Assembly: GCF_900107845.1 (NCBI RefSeq) | Contig: NZ_FNRM01000002.1 | Span: 204,896 to 268,895, forward strand | Direction of reading: 5' to 3' | Length of the DNA: 64,000 nucleotides | Origin: Alkalimonas amylolytica | GTDB taxonomy: Bacteria; Pseudomonadota; Gammaproteobacteria; Enterobacterales; Alteromonadaceae | In this document: piece by piece, positions 20,301-29,026 of the stretch | How positions within the stretch are numbered: position 1 is the stretch's first letter | Layout: the number at the start of each line of letters is the position of its first letter | The notes under the pieces: generated by a model | Database searches by the model: none | Told to the model about the DNA's origin: nothing | The model's input: the letters and a program-made list of their open reading frames with translations, nothing else | Translations under genes and position numbers: made by a program

Positions 20301-22198
20301 TTGGTGGAGATTTGCTGCAACGCCTGAGTGCGGATCCTGCTGATCCTTTCTTGCTGTACCAGCGCCGTAATATCACGAGCTATAGCGAACATGGTATTGC
20401 TCTCTTGCACCCAGCGCGCCGACCACATCAACCAGACAATTTTGCCATTTTTATGCAGATAGCGATTTCTAAAATCAAGCGTTTCCTGCCCCTGCTGAAT
20501 TTTTTCCGCTTGCTCACGGGTGGCTTGCTGATCCTTGGGATGCACAAAGTCCAGAAAAGGCCTTGCCATTAATTCCTGCCGCGAAAAACCAAATACAGTT
20601 TCACAAGCATCACTGAGCTGCACAAAATAACCATCGGCATTTACAATGGTAAGTACATCTCTGGAGTAGGTCATGATCGCCTGATTCAGTACCATTAACT
20701 CAGATTGCTGTTTCAGGCTGCTGGTGAGCTGCATGTTGCTGGTCAATAAAGCCTGACGACTTCGATTGGTAAAAGACAACAAGCTATGGCTTATCATCAA
20801 GCCAAAAGCTACCAAGTAACCCAGCAAAAGCAGAACAGCGGGTGGGAAGCCCAAATAACGTAACCAGAAATTCGAGTCACGATATACTTCAGCTTGCCAG
20901 GCACTGTCCGCGATAAGGAGCCGCTCAGTCGTATACAAACGTTGATAAGCTGGAATCTCGGTTGCCACCGAAGAAGGCAGCAAGTGATGTACCCTATCAC
21001 CAGCTCGAACTCGTAATGACAACAGCAAGCCTGGCTGGGTACGCTGCAAATACTGAGCCCATATAGCTAAATCCAGACTGCTCACTAAGAGTGCAGGCTG
21101 CTCCTTGATTTTAAGAGGTATCAAGAGCACTAGCCATAACCCCTGATCTGGTGCTGTCACCAGCAAGATATCCTCGCGCTGGTTGCTCAAGGCTTGTTGC
21201 AATTGCGCTAAATGCTGAACCTGCTGTCGATACCATACCGTCATGGCTTCGGTTCGCCCCTGGCTTAGTAATTCAGCGTCGGATTCCGTCAGTACAGTTA
21301 GCTGTTGTAAGGCCGCATAGTCCCTTAAATAACCATTGGCATCCAATTGCCAGAGCGTATCTAGTGCTCCATCGCCAAACACAGCCAATCGATCCGCCAT
21401 ACGCTTGATCAGCAACTGATAGTGCGTTAGTTCATGCAGCTTATCCTTTAGCAATTGCTCAACCATCTCAGATGATTGTCGCTGTAAAGCCTGGTTTTCT
21501 ATCTGTTGTAAATACCACCAGAGTGAAACAGCACAGAAGACAATGGCGACAATAAACAGGCTTGCAATGCGACGAATACCCGCATGCAGGGGCCGTTTTA
21601 CTTTATCCAGCAACAGCTCATTGCTCATCAGTAAAGCGATCAATACGGCACAAAAACTATGCATCGACTGATGCACACCAAAAGACAACCAAAACCAACC
21701 ATGCCATGGCATCAATGCCAGCAATACCAACAACAAGCCCATACCGACAAAAAAATGCACCCCAAGCCAGCGATAACGCGCCTTGGCTAACAAGCGGAAC
21801 AACCATGCTGCGGACAGCAAGGTCAGTGCCAACAATACCCCCAGGCTAAACCAAGGAGGGTCGGGTTCGAACCAGACTTTAAACATCAACAGGTTGCTTT
21901 GATACCAACCAAAAGCAATCAGCCCAATGAACACCAAAAGCAAGCCCAGTAAATACCGATGCGTTACCAAGTTCAGTACATAACATAGTTGAACCAACAA
22001 CAGAGCAACTAAAAACAATGCATCACCCGACTGCAATAACCAAAATGCAGGGAAACCTGGTTGCAACACCCAGCTATGCAGCACAACGCCTAGTAAGACA
22101 AAGCTAACCAGCAGCAGATTAGTGCGCAGCAAGTTAACGGCGATCATGGTTGGCTGCATAGGCTGTACTCCGGAACTTCCAATTGATGACAGGCTCAT
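17354..22198 (-). CDS. Giant membrane photoreceptor: MASE-like/sensor-PAS-GAF-PAS-LOV-GGDEF-EAL-REC
   Basis: A 1614-residue c-di-GMP enzyme. Order: six to seven membrane helices (20-230), an extracytoplasmic stretch (about 231-445), a further helix (445-472), PAS (500-615), GAF (625-778), PAS (785-898), LOV (905-1025), GGDEF (1030-1200), EAL (1210-1455) and a receiver (1478-1600). The LOV domain has GRNCRFLQ with the adduct-forming Cys956, plus NVRKDGTLFWNEL and FIGVQNDVT. GGDEF (1115-1119) is intact. EAL motifs MEALLRW, ELTESVL, IDDFGTGFSS and AEGVET are also intact. The receiver has Asp1528 and Lys1579 and resembles RpfG receivers. Start codon overlaps the preceding gene as ATGA. Expected role: blue-light and phosphorylation control of c-di-GMP turnover. 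Confidence 0.92.
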   Translation of the reverse strand: MSLSSIGSSGVQPMQPTMIAVNLLRTNLLLVSFVLLGVVLHSWVLQPGFPAFWLLQSGDALFLVALLLVQLCYVLNLVTHRYLLGLLLVFIGLIAFGWYQSNLLMFKVWFEPDPPWFSLGVLLALTLLSAAWLFRLLAKARYRWLGVHFFVGMGLLLVLLALMPWHGWFWLSFGVHQSMHSFCAVLIALLMSNELLLDKVKRPLHAGIRRIASLFIVAIVFCAVSLWWYLQQIENQALQRQSSEMVEQLLKDKLHELTHYQLLIKRMADRLAVFGDGALDTLWQLDANGYLRDYAALQQLTVLTESDAELLSQGRTEAMTVWYRQQVQHLAQLQQALSNQREDILLVTAPDQGLWLVLLIPLKIKEQPALLVSSLDLAIWAQYLQRTQPGLLLSLRVRAGDRVHHLLPSSVATEIPAYQRLYTTERLLIADSAWQAEVYRDSNFWLRYLGFPPAVLLLLGYLVAFGLMISHSLLSFTNRSRQALLTSNMQLTSSLKQQSELMVLNQAIMTYSRDVLTIVNADGYFVQLSDACETVFGFSRQELMARPFLDFVHPKDQQATREQAEKIQQGQETLDFRNRYLHKNGKIVWLMWSARWVQESNTMFAIARDITALVQQERISRIRTQALQQISTNQPLKMVLDDLCRYYEHEFDDCHCSVMLVKQQRLQLVSAPSMDRQLMAELDGLPLEGDSGVCGAAVRSKAPVLVADATKDARMQSFQQLARQHQIRACWSFPLLAQNNEVLGTFAIYYQRPGLPADAEHLLIDACAQLAVIAIERTEDRRKVQHSEQRYRSLFFSNPDPIFALDLQGNFTAANRAACFLWRQSEQTLLQSSFIQRLPATEQARVTELLHKTAHGSPQTYELTCRLAGALHTLQLSHTPIHVEHQVVGIFVIAKDLTEKLHDQEQLRLFQRAIEASSNGVIITDAREPDHPIVYVNKAFERITGYSAADAMGRNCRFLQGDYRDAGVAEEIKASLETHAECHVLLKNVRKDGTLFWNELYMAPVPDEQGQISHFIGVQNDVTSQKSFEDELAFNASHDILTGLPNRALLHDRLNQGCRMSARSKRSLAVLFIDLDGFKLVNDTLGHLMGDQLLMEVGQRLSEHIRPGDTLARLGGDEFVLLLPELHHEEDVVLIAERILHHLNQTFTLHGQELHISASIGITVSSGELDEPTRLIQQADLAMFKAKQLGHNNYQWYNRELNQELGRQLTLRTELQKAIAAKEFVLHYQPQYDALSNRIIGMEALLRWKHPTLGNIAPADFIPVAEDSGQIIALSEWVLHTACTFAAELQQKGYQGLVMAVNVSSLQFQRTNFIETIQTVLQAHQLPAASLELELTESVLLNQTEVAIHKLHQLNKLGVSISIDDFGTGFSSLSYLKHLPLQKIKIDRSFIRDVIRDRHDAAITKAIISMAHHLQIKVIAEGVETKTQVAFLRKHQCDEFQGYYFAKPMPAKELLTTLAAAQSRLADEDAESSDNHSKKILLLDDEENILKALVRVLRREAYQIYSATNAEQAFELLALHNIQVVVSDQRMPGMSGTEFLSKVKAMYPETVRLVLSGYTDISSVTAAINEGAIYKFLTKPWDDNKLREEIRLAFQHQESIQAEPVVKKVGADSF
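19124..19486 (-). other. LOV blue-light domain within the giant GGDEF-EAL protein
   Basis: The segment coding for residues about 905-1025 matches the LOV consensus throughout: IVYVNKAFERITGYS, GRNCRFLQGDYRD, NVRKDGTLFWNEL, and HFIGVQNDVT with the signalling Gln. The cysteine that forms the flavin adduct is encoded at 19331-19333 (TGT on the minus strand). All flavin-contact Asn positions I can recognise are present, so photochemistry is likely. Confidence 0.85.
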
Positions 22199-22560
22199 GA
22201 CAACTGCTGATGAAGAAACGCCAGCAGCTCAGCTTTGGTGATGGGTTTAGTTAAGATCCCCTGGATCAGGCCTTGCGTCACAGCCTGTTGCATCTCTGAG
22301 GTGGTCTCCATTCCCGAAAGCAAATAGCAGCGTGTGGCCATAGCCCAAGCTGACTGTCCTTTGCAAAAATCCAGGCCATTTTGCTCGGGCATCAGATAAT
22401 CTATCAGCAAGAGTTCGGTTGGGTGCTCCGCTAAGAACTGCCTGGCCTGCGAGCAGCTCTGCTCAAAATGACAGGGATAAGGCGCTGCACGCAGCATTCG
22501 CTGATAAGCATTCAGCATGTAAGAGTCGTCATCCAGCAGCAGCACACGGGCAGTTGTCAT
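22195..22560 (-). CDS. Stand-alone response-regulator receiver
   Basis: About 121 residues, a receiver domain only. Acidic pocket DDD at 10-12, phospho-acceptor Asp54 in LLIDYLMPEQNG, and Lys in LTKPITKAEL. No output domain, so it acts by protein contact or as a phosphate shuttle. The frame is open to 22614, but the ATG at 22560 has AAGGGGC ahead. It overlaps the HPt gene stop (ATGA) and its own stop overlaps the start of the LOV protein gene (ATGA). These translational couplings tie it to the LOV operon. Confidence 0.88.
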   Translation of the reverse strand: MTTARVLLLDDDSYMLNAYQRMLRAAPYPCHFEQSCSQARQFLAEHPTELLLIDYLMPEQNGLDFCKGQSAWAMATRCYLLSGMETTSEMQQAVTQGLIQGILTKPITKAELLAFLHQQLS

Positions 22561-22943
22561 GCTTGCCCCTTCTGACTGGTCCGGGCCTGGATGCATTGCT
22601 CCAACTGCTGCCACATCAACGACAAATAACTGGCCAGATGGTCCAATTCATCGAAGGCATCTTCACGCATCCTTCGTTCTATCTGAATACAGAGCGTTGA
22701 ATACTGCTGCGCGCCAGTGATAGCGGCCATGCTTTTTAACTTGTGCGCCATTTGAATAATATCCAGCACATTTTGCATGGCCAGTGCCTGGCTTAAACGC
22801 TGATGATACGCACCAGCTTCCTGATAGAAGCGCTGCAAAATCATCGTGATTTCTTCCTCTGTTAATTCACCATAAAACGACTGCAAGACCTGCAAGTCCA
22901 ACACCGGCATACCATGAATGGAACTTTCAAATGACTCAGTCAT
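22557..22943 (-). CDS. HPt phosphotransfer protein
   Basis: A 128-residue histidine phosphotransfer protein. The signature AHKLKSMAAITGA carries the phosphorylatable His67 in a four-helix bundle. It would move phosphate between receivers such as the small one just downstream and the C-terminal receiver of the LOV protein. Its start overlaps the end of the upstream receiver gene by 8 bases, and its stop overlaps the next start. Confidence 0.88.
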   Translation of the reverse strand: MTESFESSIHGMPVLDLQVLQSFYGELTEEEITMILQRFYQEAGAYHQRLSQALAMQNVLDIIQMAHKLKSMAAITGAQQYSTLCIQIERRMREDAFDELDHLASYLSLMWQQLEQCIQARTSQKGQA

Positions 22944-23910
22944 GCAGCTTCTCCACAGTCGTGGTCAATTTTTGTACCAGAGGACGGTTGATCGTTTGCA
23001 TCCACCAGTAAGAAAAGCGCTTCAGCAGATCAAGCACCAGCGAGTTGTGCCGCAAATCGGCCTGTTCCAGTTGCTGGCCTAATTTATTCAGCTTAATCAG
23101 TTGCACTTTGAATTGATGCCAAAACTCAGGCCGGCCCTCCCGCTTTTGCAGGTTCTTGACCACGTAATTCAAGTAATCAATGGCTTCGCAGGTTCGCTTT
23201 CGCTCCGCTTCCATGGCCACCAACTTGCAGTCTTTCACAAAGACGTTATGAAAACAGCTTAAATTAAAAGCAAATTTTTTTAAGCGCCGATCCAGCTGAT
23301 AAATACCGGTGGTAGAATCTTCCGGCCAATTCAAAAAGTCTTTTTCTTTTTGCAGGGTTGTTTCATCATCTGCTGCTGGTAAGTAGCCTGTTTCTTCCTG
23401 AGGGGGAGCCTGGCGTACTATGGAAGCACTGACCTTACGTGAAGGTTCTTTCGGTGGCTCTTTTGGTTGATCCAGCTCTTTCTGGTACAGGTGGGCATAA
23501 TGGTGGGCAGGTTGAATAAATTTCTCATGGGTTAGGTGATGCAGCACTTTTTTACCCAGCGCATCAAAAGACAAAGGTTTGACCAGAAAGTCGTTCACAT
23601 CGTAGGCAATGCTCTGTTGCACCTGGGCAAGATAAGCATTGCCGGAAAAAATCAGGATCGGGATATCATGAGCAGTTGGTAGCTTACCGGCCCGTATGCG
23701 TTTGATCAGCTCCAGCCCATCCGGCGCTTTAATTTCCAGATCGGTGATCAGCATATCAACGGTGGACTCTTCCAGTAATTCGAGTGCTGTTTTTCCATCC
23801 AACGCTTTCAGAGCACTGCAATTCGGGATCCGATTGACAGCACCGTACAGAAAGTCACACATCAAAGTGACATCATCGACCACCAGTATCGTATAGCTAC
23901 GTTGAAGCAT
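22936..23910 (-). CDS. Receiver protein with novel C-terminal domain, first gene of the LOV operon
   Basis: A 324-residue protein. Residues 5-125 form a receiver with DD at 12-13, Asp57 in MLITDLEIKAPDG, and Lys in NDFLVKPLSFDAL. A charged Pro/Glu/Lys-rich linker (about 145-175) follows. The helical C-terminal 140 residues (starting near STGIYQLDRRLKKF) match no domain I recognise. It contains many Lys/Arg and Cys residues and could be an output or scaffold. It is the promoter-proximal gene of a five-gene minus-strand operon running to 16156. Confidence 0.82.
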   Translation of the reverse strand: MLQRSYTILVVDDVTLMCDFLYGAVNRIPNCSALKALDGKTALELLEESTVDMLITDLEIKAPDGLELIKRIRAGKLPTAHDIPILIFSGNAYLAQVQQSIAYDVNDFLVKPLSFDALGKKVLHHLTHEKFIQPAHHYAHLYQKELDQPKEPPKEPSRKVSASIVRQAPPQEETGYLPAADDETTLQKEKDFLNWPEDSTTGIYQLDRRLKKFAFNLSCFHNVFVKDCKLVAMEAERKRTCEAIDYLNYVVKNLQKREGRPEFWHQFKVQLIKLNKLGQQLEQADLRHNSLVLDLLKRFSYWWMQTINRPLVQKLTTTVEKLHD

Positions 23911-24199
23911 AGCACCTGCTTAATGATTCCCTTATCTATCCTAACTATAGAACTACGCAATGAATTTGCAATGGTGTGAATTTGGGGATGCCAAGCTTAA
24001 TACGCAAAGTTATGCAGCAAATTAACCTGTGATAACGGTGCCAGCGGCTGTTGCCCTTATCATCTGGCTTCATCGTAAAACATGACGACAAAAAATATCA
24101 TAGATTTATCAGAGTAATGTTCATTTTTACTCAAGCTGTCTGCAGGAATGTCCGCTAGTATAGATTTTAGGGACTTTCAGGATATCGGAGTACAGTCAG
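23911..24199. other. Divergent promoter region between two c-di-GMP operons
   Basis: 289 bases between the LOV operon (minus) and the 811-residue GGDEF-EAL gene (plus). AT-rich, with no open frame or convincing promoter pair that I can point to. Near the plus gene CTAGTATAGAT could contain a -10. Shared control of both operons is possible but not shown. Confidence 0.3.
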
Positions 24200-26635
24200 A
24201 TGCCTAAGGATGAAGTCAGTAAATGGTTGGACATGCAGCACAGTTTTCGTGCCAACCTGCAGCAAAAAACGACTGAGCTGTCTCAGTGCTGGCAGCTTTA
24301 TCTTGCCAATGATGATCTAACCGCCCGTCAAGAGTTAAAACGTTTGTGCCGCCAGCTGGCCGGTGCTGCTGAAATCTATAGCTTTAAGGGGGTAAGGGAC
24401 AGTGCCGGACAATTGGCTGCCTTGCTGGCAAAACCATTTTCTGACGAGCTAACACAGCGCATCCAAGAGCACAACTGCATGGAAGTGCTGGAACAACAGC
24501 TTAGCAGCACAACCCAAAGCAAACATCGTAACCAGACTGAGCATCTTCTCGAGGCCCAAGATAATGACTTGCCTGGTGTTTTGCTGTTTGACCAAGATGA
24601 ACAGGCTGCCGAATGCCTGGCTGGCGAACTCAGAGCTCATGGTTTTAACCTGGTCATCGAGTCCGATGCCGCAAATTTGTACGATACGCTGCTACGAACC
24701 AAGCCTCAGGTGGTCCTTTGCTCTATCCAGCTGCACCATCAACACTGTCTGAGCCTCGAAGCCATCTGTAGCAGCAAGCATCAATTGGGTTATCAACCCG
24801 AGGTACTGTGTTTTAGTGAGTACGATACCTTTGAAGCACGATTGGCAGCAGCCCGGGCCGGTTGTCAGCACTTAATGCTCAAGCCTGTAGATCCAAAGCA
24901 AGTGCTGCACCAGCTGAATAAGCTTATTCACAAAGAAAAAGCAGAACCCTATCAGATTTTGCTGGTGGACCCGGATGCAGATGTACTGCGGTTCTATCGA
25001 CATGCGCTGAGTATGGGCGGCTACACAGTCGCCACCGCCACAGAGGCCAAAGCAGCTTACGAGCTGGCCATAAAAATCAAACCCGAACTGATGCTGATAG
25101 ATTTAAACCTGAAAGGTTGCAGCGGCATTGAACTGGGTAAAATTGTCCGTCAACATCAAGGGCTAGCCAATACACCGCTTATTTTTATGGCTCAACAGCA
25201 AGAAGGTAACGAACGCATGGCTGAGGCAGATCTCGCGGGTGATGATTTTATTCAAAAACCTATAGCGCCATGGCGCTTGCTTATGACCGTTGAAGCCAAA
25301 GTAAAACGCAGTCGCCTACTAAAGCAAGAACAGCGCGCTGTTATCCAACGACCGGAGCTAATACAGCACATCGATACTCTGACCGCTCTGCCTACCCTGT
25401 GGCAATTAAAACGTGAGTTGAAAAAAAACTCAGATCGTGAAGGCACCCTTTGTTTGATGAAACTGGATCTGGACCAGTTTCATTTGATCAACGATGTCTA
25501 CGGCCGGGAAACCGGCGATCTGGTACTACAAACCATAGCTTGGCAGCTTGCTCAACTGCTGAGTGAGCAGGATCATCTGTACCGCGAAAGCGGCGATGAG
25601 TTCTGGTTGCTGTGCCGCCAACTCACTACGTTGGAACAAGCGGCAGAATTTACCGAGCACATGCTGCTGGTTTTGGAACAAATATCAACGAACTTTGATG
25701 TCAGTATTCACTTTACCGCCAGTGTCGGTATTTGCCTGGTCAGTGAGCAGCAAGCGCCCGATGTATTGCTCCAGCACGCCAGCACAGCGCTTTACGAAGC
25801 TAAAAAAAAAGCCGGCCATCAGTTTCGGTTTTATGATCCGCAGCAACAACAAAAAATTGATTTACGGCAGCAGTTAAGCCAAACCATTCGTCAGGCCATT
25901 AGCAAAAAGCAATTTTCCTGCGTATTTCAGCCGATATTTTCAGCCGACAATAAACTCACCAGTTTGGAATTATTGGCTCGCTGGCGGCATCCTGAGCAAG
26001 GCAATATCTCACCGGCACTATTTATTCCGTTGCTGGAAGAACAAGGTTTAATCAGCTACCTGACTCGCCAGATGCTGGATTTGGGACTGCCGCAATTACA
26101 GCTATGGCGCCAACAGTGGCCTGAGCTAAGTTTGAATATCAACGTTAGTGCCCAGGATTTGGCCGATCCAGAGTTGTGTGAGCAACTGTTAGCACGAATG
26201 CAGCACCATGAGCTGCCCAATCATGCCCTGGTCATCGAGATTACGGAAAGCATTTTGATTCAGGCGGGTTCCGGTTCATTTGAACAATTGCAGCAACTCG
26301 TTGCACATGGCTTTGCCATTGCGCTGGATGACTTTGGTACCGGTTATTCATCACTGAGTTATCTGGATAAGCTGCCGGTGAGCCGCCTTAAAATTGATCG
26401 TAGCTTTGTACAGCGCATTGACGAGAATAAGCATGATAAGCTATTGCCGGCTATCATCCACCTGGCCAATGATCTGGAGCTGGAAATTACTGCTGAGGGC
26501 GTGGAAACCAAAGCCCAGTTTGATTATCTGAAAACCGTTGGCTGCCAGCGCTTCCAGGGCTATTTTTTCAGCAAACCGCTGACAGCCGATGATATTGCAA
26601 AAACCGCTTGGTTCCAGCAAGCATTAATCGACTAG
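24200..26635 (+). CDS. Cytoplasmic REC-REC-GGDEF-EAL protein with pseudo-HPt N-terminus
   Basis: An 811-residue protein without membrane helices. Residues 1-110 look like an HPt helical bundle lacking the phospho-His. Residues 125-240 are a receiver in which the acceptor Asp appears to be Ser175 (VVLCSIQL). Residues 251-370 are an intact receiver (Asp301 in LMLIDLNLKGCSG, Lys in IQKPIAP). The cyclase motif is SGDEF (464-468), a variant that can be active in other proteins. The EAL half has LELLARW (Glu590), EITESIL, LDDFGTGYSSLSYLDK and AEGVET, so phosphodiesterase activity is likely. It probably takes phosphate from one of the neighbouring kinases. Confidence 0.9.
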   Translation: MPKDEVSKWLDMQHSFRANLQQKTTELSQCWQLYLANDDLTARQELKRLCRQLAGAAEIYSFKGVRDSAGQLAALLAKPFSDELTQRIQEHNCMEVLEQQLSSTTQSKHRNQTEHLLEAQDNDLPGVLLFDQDEQAAECLAGELRAHGFNLVIESDAANLYDTLLRTKPQVVLCSIQLHHQHCLSLEAICSSKHQLGYQPEVLCFSEYDTFEARLAAARAGCQHLMLKPVDPKQVLHQLNKLIHKEKAEPYQILLVDPDADVLRFYRHALSMGGYTVATATEAKAAYELAIKIKPELMLIDLNLKGCSGIELGKIVRQHQGLANTPLIFMAQQQEGNERMAEADLAGDDFIQKPIAPWRLLMTVEAKVKRSRLLKQEQRAVIQRPELIQHIDTLTALPTLWQLKRELKKNSDREGTLCLMKLDLDQFHLINDVYGRETGDLVLQTIAWQLAQLLSEQDHLYRESGDEFWLLCRQLTTLEQAAEFTEHMLLVLEQISTNFDVSIHFTASVGICLVSEQQAPDVLLQHASTALYEAKKKAGHQFRFYDPQQQQKIDLRQQLSQTIRQAISKKQFSCVFQPIFSADNKLTSLELLARWRHPEQGNISPALFIPLLEEQGLISYLTRQMLDLGLPQLQLWRQQWPELSLNINVSAQDLADPELCEQLLARMQHHELPNHALVIEITESILIQAGSGSFEQLQQLVAHGFAIALDDFGTGYSSLSYLDKLPVSRLKIDRSFVQRIDENKHDKLLPAIIHLANDLELEITAEGVETKAQFDYLKTVGCQRFQGYFFSKPLTADDIAKTAWFQQALID

Positions 26636-26659
26636 CCATAAGCCCGATAAGGTGGTGAT

Positions 26660-27049
26660 TTATCTTTTCTTTGCCCAACGCTGAAATGCGTGCGTGATTT
26701 CAGCACGCAGTTGCTGGTCGTCCCAAGGCTTTGTCATAAATTTATGGATGGCGCCTTCAGTAATAGCTTTGTTCATCGACTGCACATCGGCATAACCAGA
26801 CAACACCATTCGAATAGTCTCCGGATACATGGACTGTACTTGACTTAAAAACTCTGTACCACTCATTTTTGGCATACGCTGATCCGACATAACAACCTGT
26901 ATCGGATGCGCTGCCAACAATTCGAATGCCTCCTCTGCATTGGTTGCAATGAACACTGTATAGCCATCTTTACGCAACAACCGCCTCAATGCCCGAAGTA
27001 TATTTTCTTCATCATCCAACAATAAAATAGAGTGCATAGAATCCGTCAT
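26660..27049 (-). CDS. Stand-alone receiver, RpfG-type
   Basis: About 129 residues, a receiver only. LLLDDEENILRALRRLLRK, acceptor Asp in VVMSDQRMPKMSGTEFL, and FMTKPWDDQQL mark it as the receiver type usually fused to HD-GYP domains (RpfG class). It is very close to the C-terminal receiver of the LOV protein. ATG at 27049 has GGGAG five bases ahead. It is the last gene of a minus-strand set with a kinase, a CheC/CheX-like protein and another receiver. Confidence 0.87.
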   Translation of the reverse strand: MTDSMHSILLLDDEENILRALRRLLRKDGYTVFIATNAEEAFELLAAHPIQVVMSDQRMPKMSGTEFLSQVQSMYPETIRMVLSGYADVQSMNKAITEGAIHKFMTKPWDDQQLRAEITHAFQRWAKKR

Positions 27050-27140
27050 CGATACTCCCATGGTGCTATGCCACATGCATCATCCAAACAATGTTATACC
27101 AGTGCATTGGGAGACGCTTAGTAAACAGCGGATGAACCAT

Positions 27141-28439
27141 TCACATCCCCTTATCAGTTGGCTCATCCACAATCGGCAGTCGAATACAAAACTCAGTCCC
27201 TTGCTCTGGCTGACTTGATACCTGTATATCGCCCTTGTGTTGTTTGATAATGCCATAAGACAATGATAAACCAAGGCCGGTGCCACTTCCGACAGGTTTA
27301 GTGGTAAAAAATGGTTCAAATATTTTTTGCTGTATTTCATTACTAATACCACAGCCGGTATCACGAACTTTTATTTCCAACACCCCTGACTCCGGTGTTT
27401 GTACGGAAATATAAATATCACCTTTGTCTTCAATGGCCTGAGCCGCATTTACCAGTAAGTTCATAAACACCTGATTAAGCTGCATCGGTTGGCAATACAA
27501 TAAAGGCAGTTCAGGCTGGTAATCCCTATGCACAATGGCTTTATACTTGATTTCATGCTGCAGAATTTTAAGGGTATTCTCAATGCCCTGCGTGATATCC
27601 GCATAGCACCACTCGCTAGAGTCCACATGCGAAAAATCTTTCAGGCTGCGGACTATAGCGATCACTCGCTCGGCTCCTTCAAGCGATTCATTGATCAAAT
27701 CCCAAATGTCTTCATTCAGGTAATTGATCTGTTTTTCTTCAGCCAGCAAGTCTTTCTGTGCAATTAACTTATCAAGCCCGGTGCTATCGATCAATTGCAT
27801 CAGGGATTGGTTGTATTGAGTATAGGTTTGCATATAGTCTTTCAGGCTCTGAATATTTGAATTAATATATCCAATCGGGTTGTTGATTTCATGCGCTACC
27901 CCTGCAGCCAACTGACCAATCGAAGCCATTTTCTCTGATTGCAATAACTGGCTCTGCGTTTCTTTCAATTTACGCAACAACTCCTTTTGCGCATCTCTTT
28001 CCTGCTCCAACTGGCCCGCCATGCGCCGCAACTCTTGATAGTAGCTAGCCTGAACGGTTACATCATGCACAATAATACAAACAAACTCAGGCGCCGCTTC
28101 AGGCGCTGACAATGGGAACAACTCGATGTTTTGGTACATCGCTGTTTCTTCACCGGTAATTGGCCTGGAACTTTGAAACTGAAACACATGGGGCCGTTGT
28201 TCCCAATAAGAAAAACTGGAGTGGTTCAACAAAAAAGCACTGTCAATTTTACGTTTTAAAAAGGCAAACTGTTGCGGAAATAAATCAGCAAGTGTTCTGC
28301 CATGTACTTCTTGCTCGGTGATATTTAAACGCTCAGCAAAAAAATTATTCCAGGTCACCACATTGTACTCTGGATTCACCACACAAACCCCAATAGGAAG
28401 TTGTCGTATCACGTAAGGGAACAGTTCATCCAGTGTCAT
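27141..28439 (-). CDS. Soluble PAS sensor histidine kinase
   Basis: A 432-residue cytoplasmic kinase. PAS at 10-130 (starting [17 protein letters not shown]), coiled coil 135-170, HisKA with phospho-His183 in [16 protein letters not shown], and ATPase with [20 protein letters not shown] and [19 protein letters not shown] lies before the ATG at 28439. It starts 5 bases after the CheC/CheX-like gene and precedes the receiver at 26660-27049, its probable partner. It is paralogous to the kinase at 16156-17340. Confidence 0.9.
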   Translation of the reverse strand: MTLDELFPYVIRQLPIGVCVVNPEYNVVTWNNFFAERLNITEQEVHGRTLADLFPQQFAFLKRKIDSAFLLNHSSFSYWEQRPHVFQFQSSRPITGEETAMYQNIELFPLSAPEAAPEFVCIIVHDVTVQASYYQELRRMAGQLEQERDAQKELLRKLKETQSQLLQSEKMASIGQLAAGVAHEINNPIGYINSNIQSLKDYMQTYTQYNQSLMQLIDSTGLDKLIAQKDLLAEEKQINYLNEDIWDLINESLEGAERVIAIVRSLKDFSHVDSSEWCYADITQGIENTLKILQHEIKYKAIVHRDYQPELPLLYCQPMQLNQVFMNLLVNAAQAIEDKGDIYISVQTPESGVLEIKVRDTGCGISNEIQQKIFEPFFTTKPVGSGTGLGLSLSYGIIKQHKGDIQVSSQPEQGTEFCIRLPIVDEPTDKGM

Positions 28440-28444
28440 CTAGA

Positions 28445-29026
28445 TTACTCCAACAATTTATCGATCCGATCGATCAACTCACTGATTGATGACTCTTCCA
28501 GACAGATGATAACTCGTGAAGAAAAGTTGGCCCTTTCTACCACAAAGTCGACTTCCATTAACAACGCACTTTGCCATTTTAAATTCGAAAAATCCGTCAG
28601 GGTTGGGTCAAACAGCATGGGTGGATTCAAGGTATTTCTCAGCGTCAGCTGCTTGCTCATACCAAGTAGACAAGCCCCCGCCAATACGTTCGAAACATCC
28701 AGGATCAACTCCTGCAATTCAGTAGCTGATGGAGGGTTACTGTAGTCCATGGCTTCTGCAAAAGCATCACAGCCACTTTTATCCATCAGGCACAGCATTT
28801 CTCCTTTTAAATCACCCAGGAACGATTGGCGGGTATAATGCATGGTCTCTCCCTGCTCAAACAACTGGCTAAATTCGTGAGGGGTAGTTTGGGATATTTG
28901 CGGAATAGATAACGTAATTTTGCATGAAATCAACCGCGCCAAAGAATTCGCCGCCTGCCCCATGGAGATATTTAGGATCTCTTGCAGCGCATCTTTCTGA
29001 TCATCACTAATTTGTACCGTACTCAT
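28445..29026 (-). CDS. CheC/CheX-like chemotaxis phosphatase-family protein
   Basis: A 193-residue protein with two copies of the CheC-type helix: EILNISMGQAANSL near residue 17 and ELILDVSNVLAGACL near residue 96. Each carries the Glu/Asp and Asn used by CheC, CheX and FliY to dephosphorylate a receiver. The second helix has SN in place of the first copy's pattern, so one or both sites may act. Its start overlaps the stop of the receiver gene upstream (ATGA), making that receiver its probable substrate. Confidence 0.8.
   Translation of the reverse strand: MSTVQISDDQKDALQEILNISMGQAANSLARLISCKITLSIPQISQTTPHEFSQLFEQGETMHYTRQSFLGDLKGEMLCLMDKSGCDAFAEAMDYSNPPSATELQELILDVSNVLAGACLLGMSKQLTLRNTLNPPMLFDPTLTDFSNLKWQSALLMEVDFVVERANFSSRVIICLEESSISELIDRIDKLLE

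Noticed and set aside
17200-22700. Plus-strand frames opposite the LOV protein and receiver genes
   Set aside because: Shadows of a well-supported long gene; no domain content.
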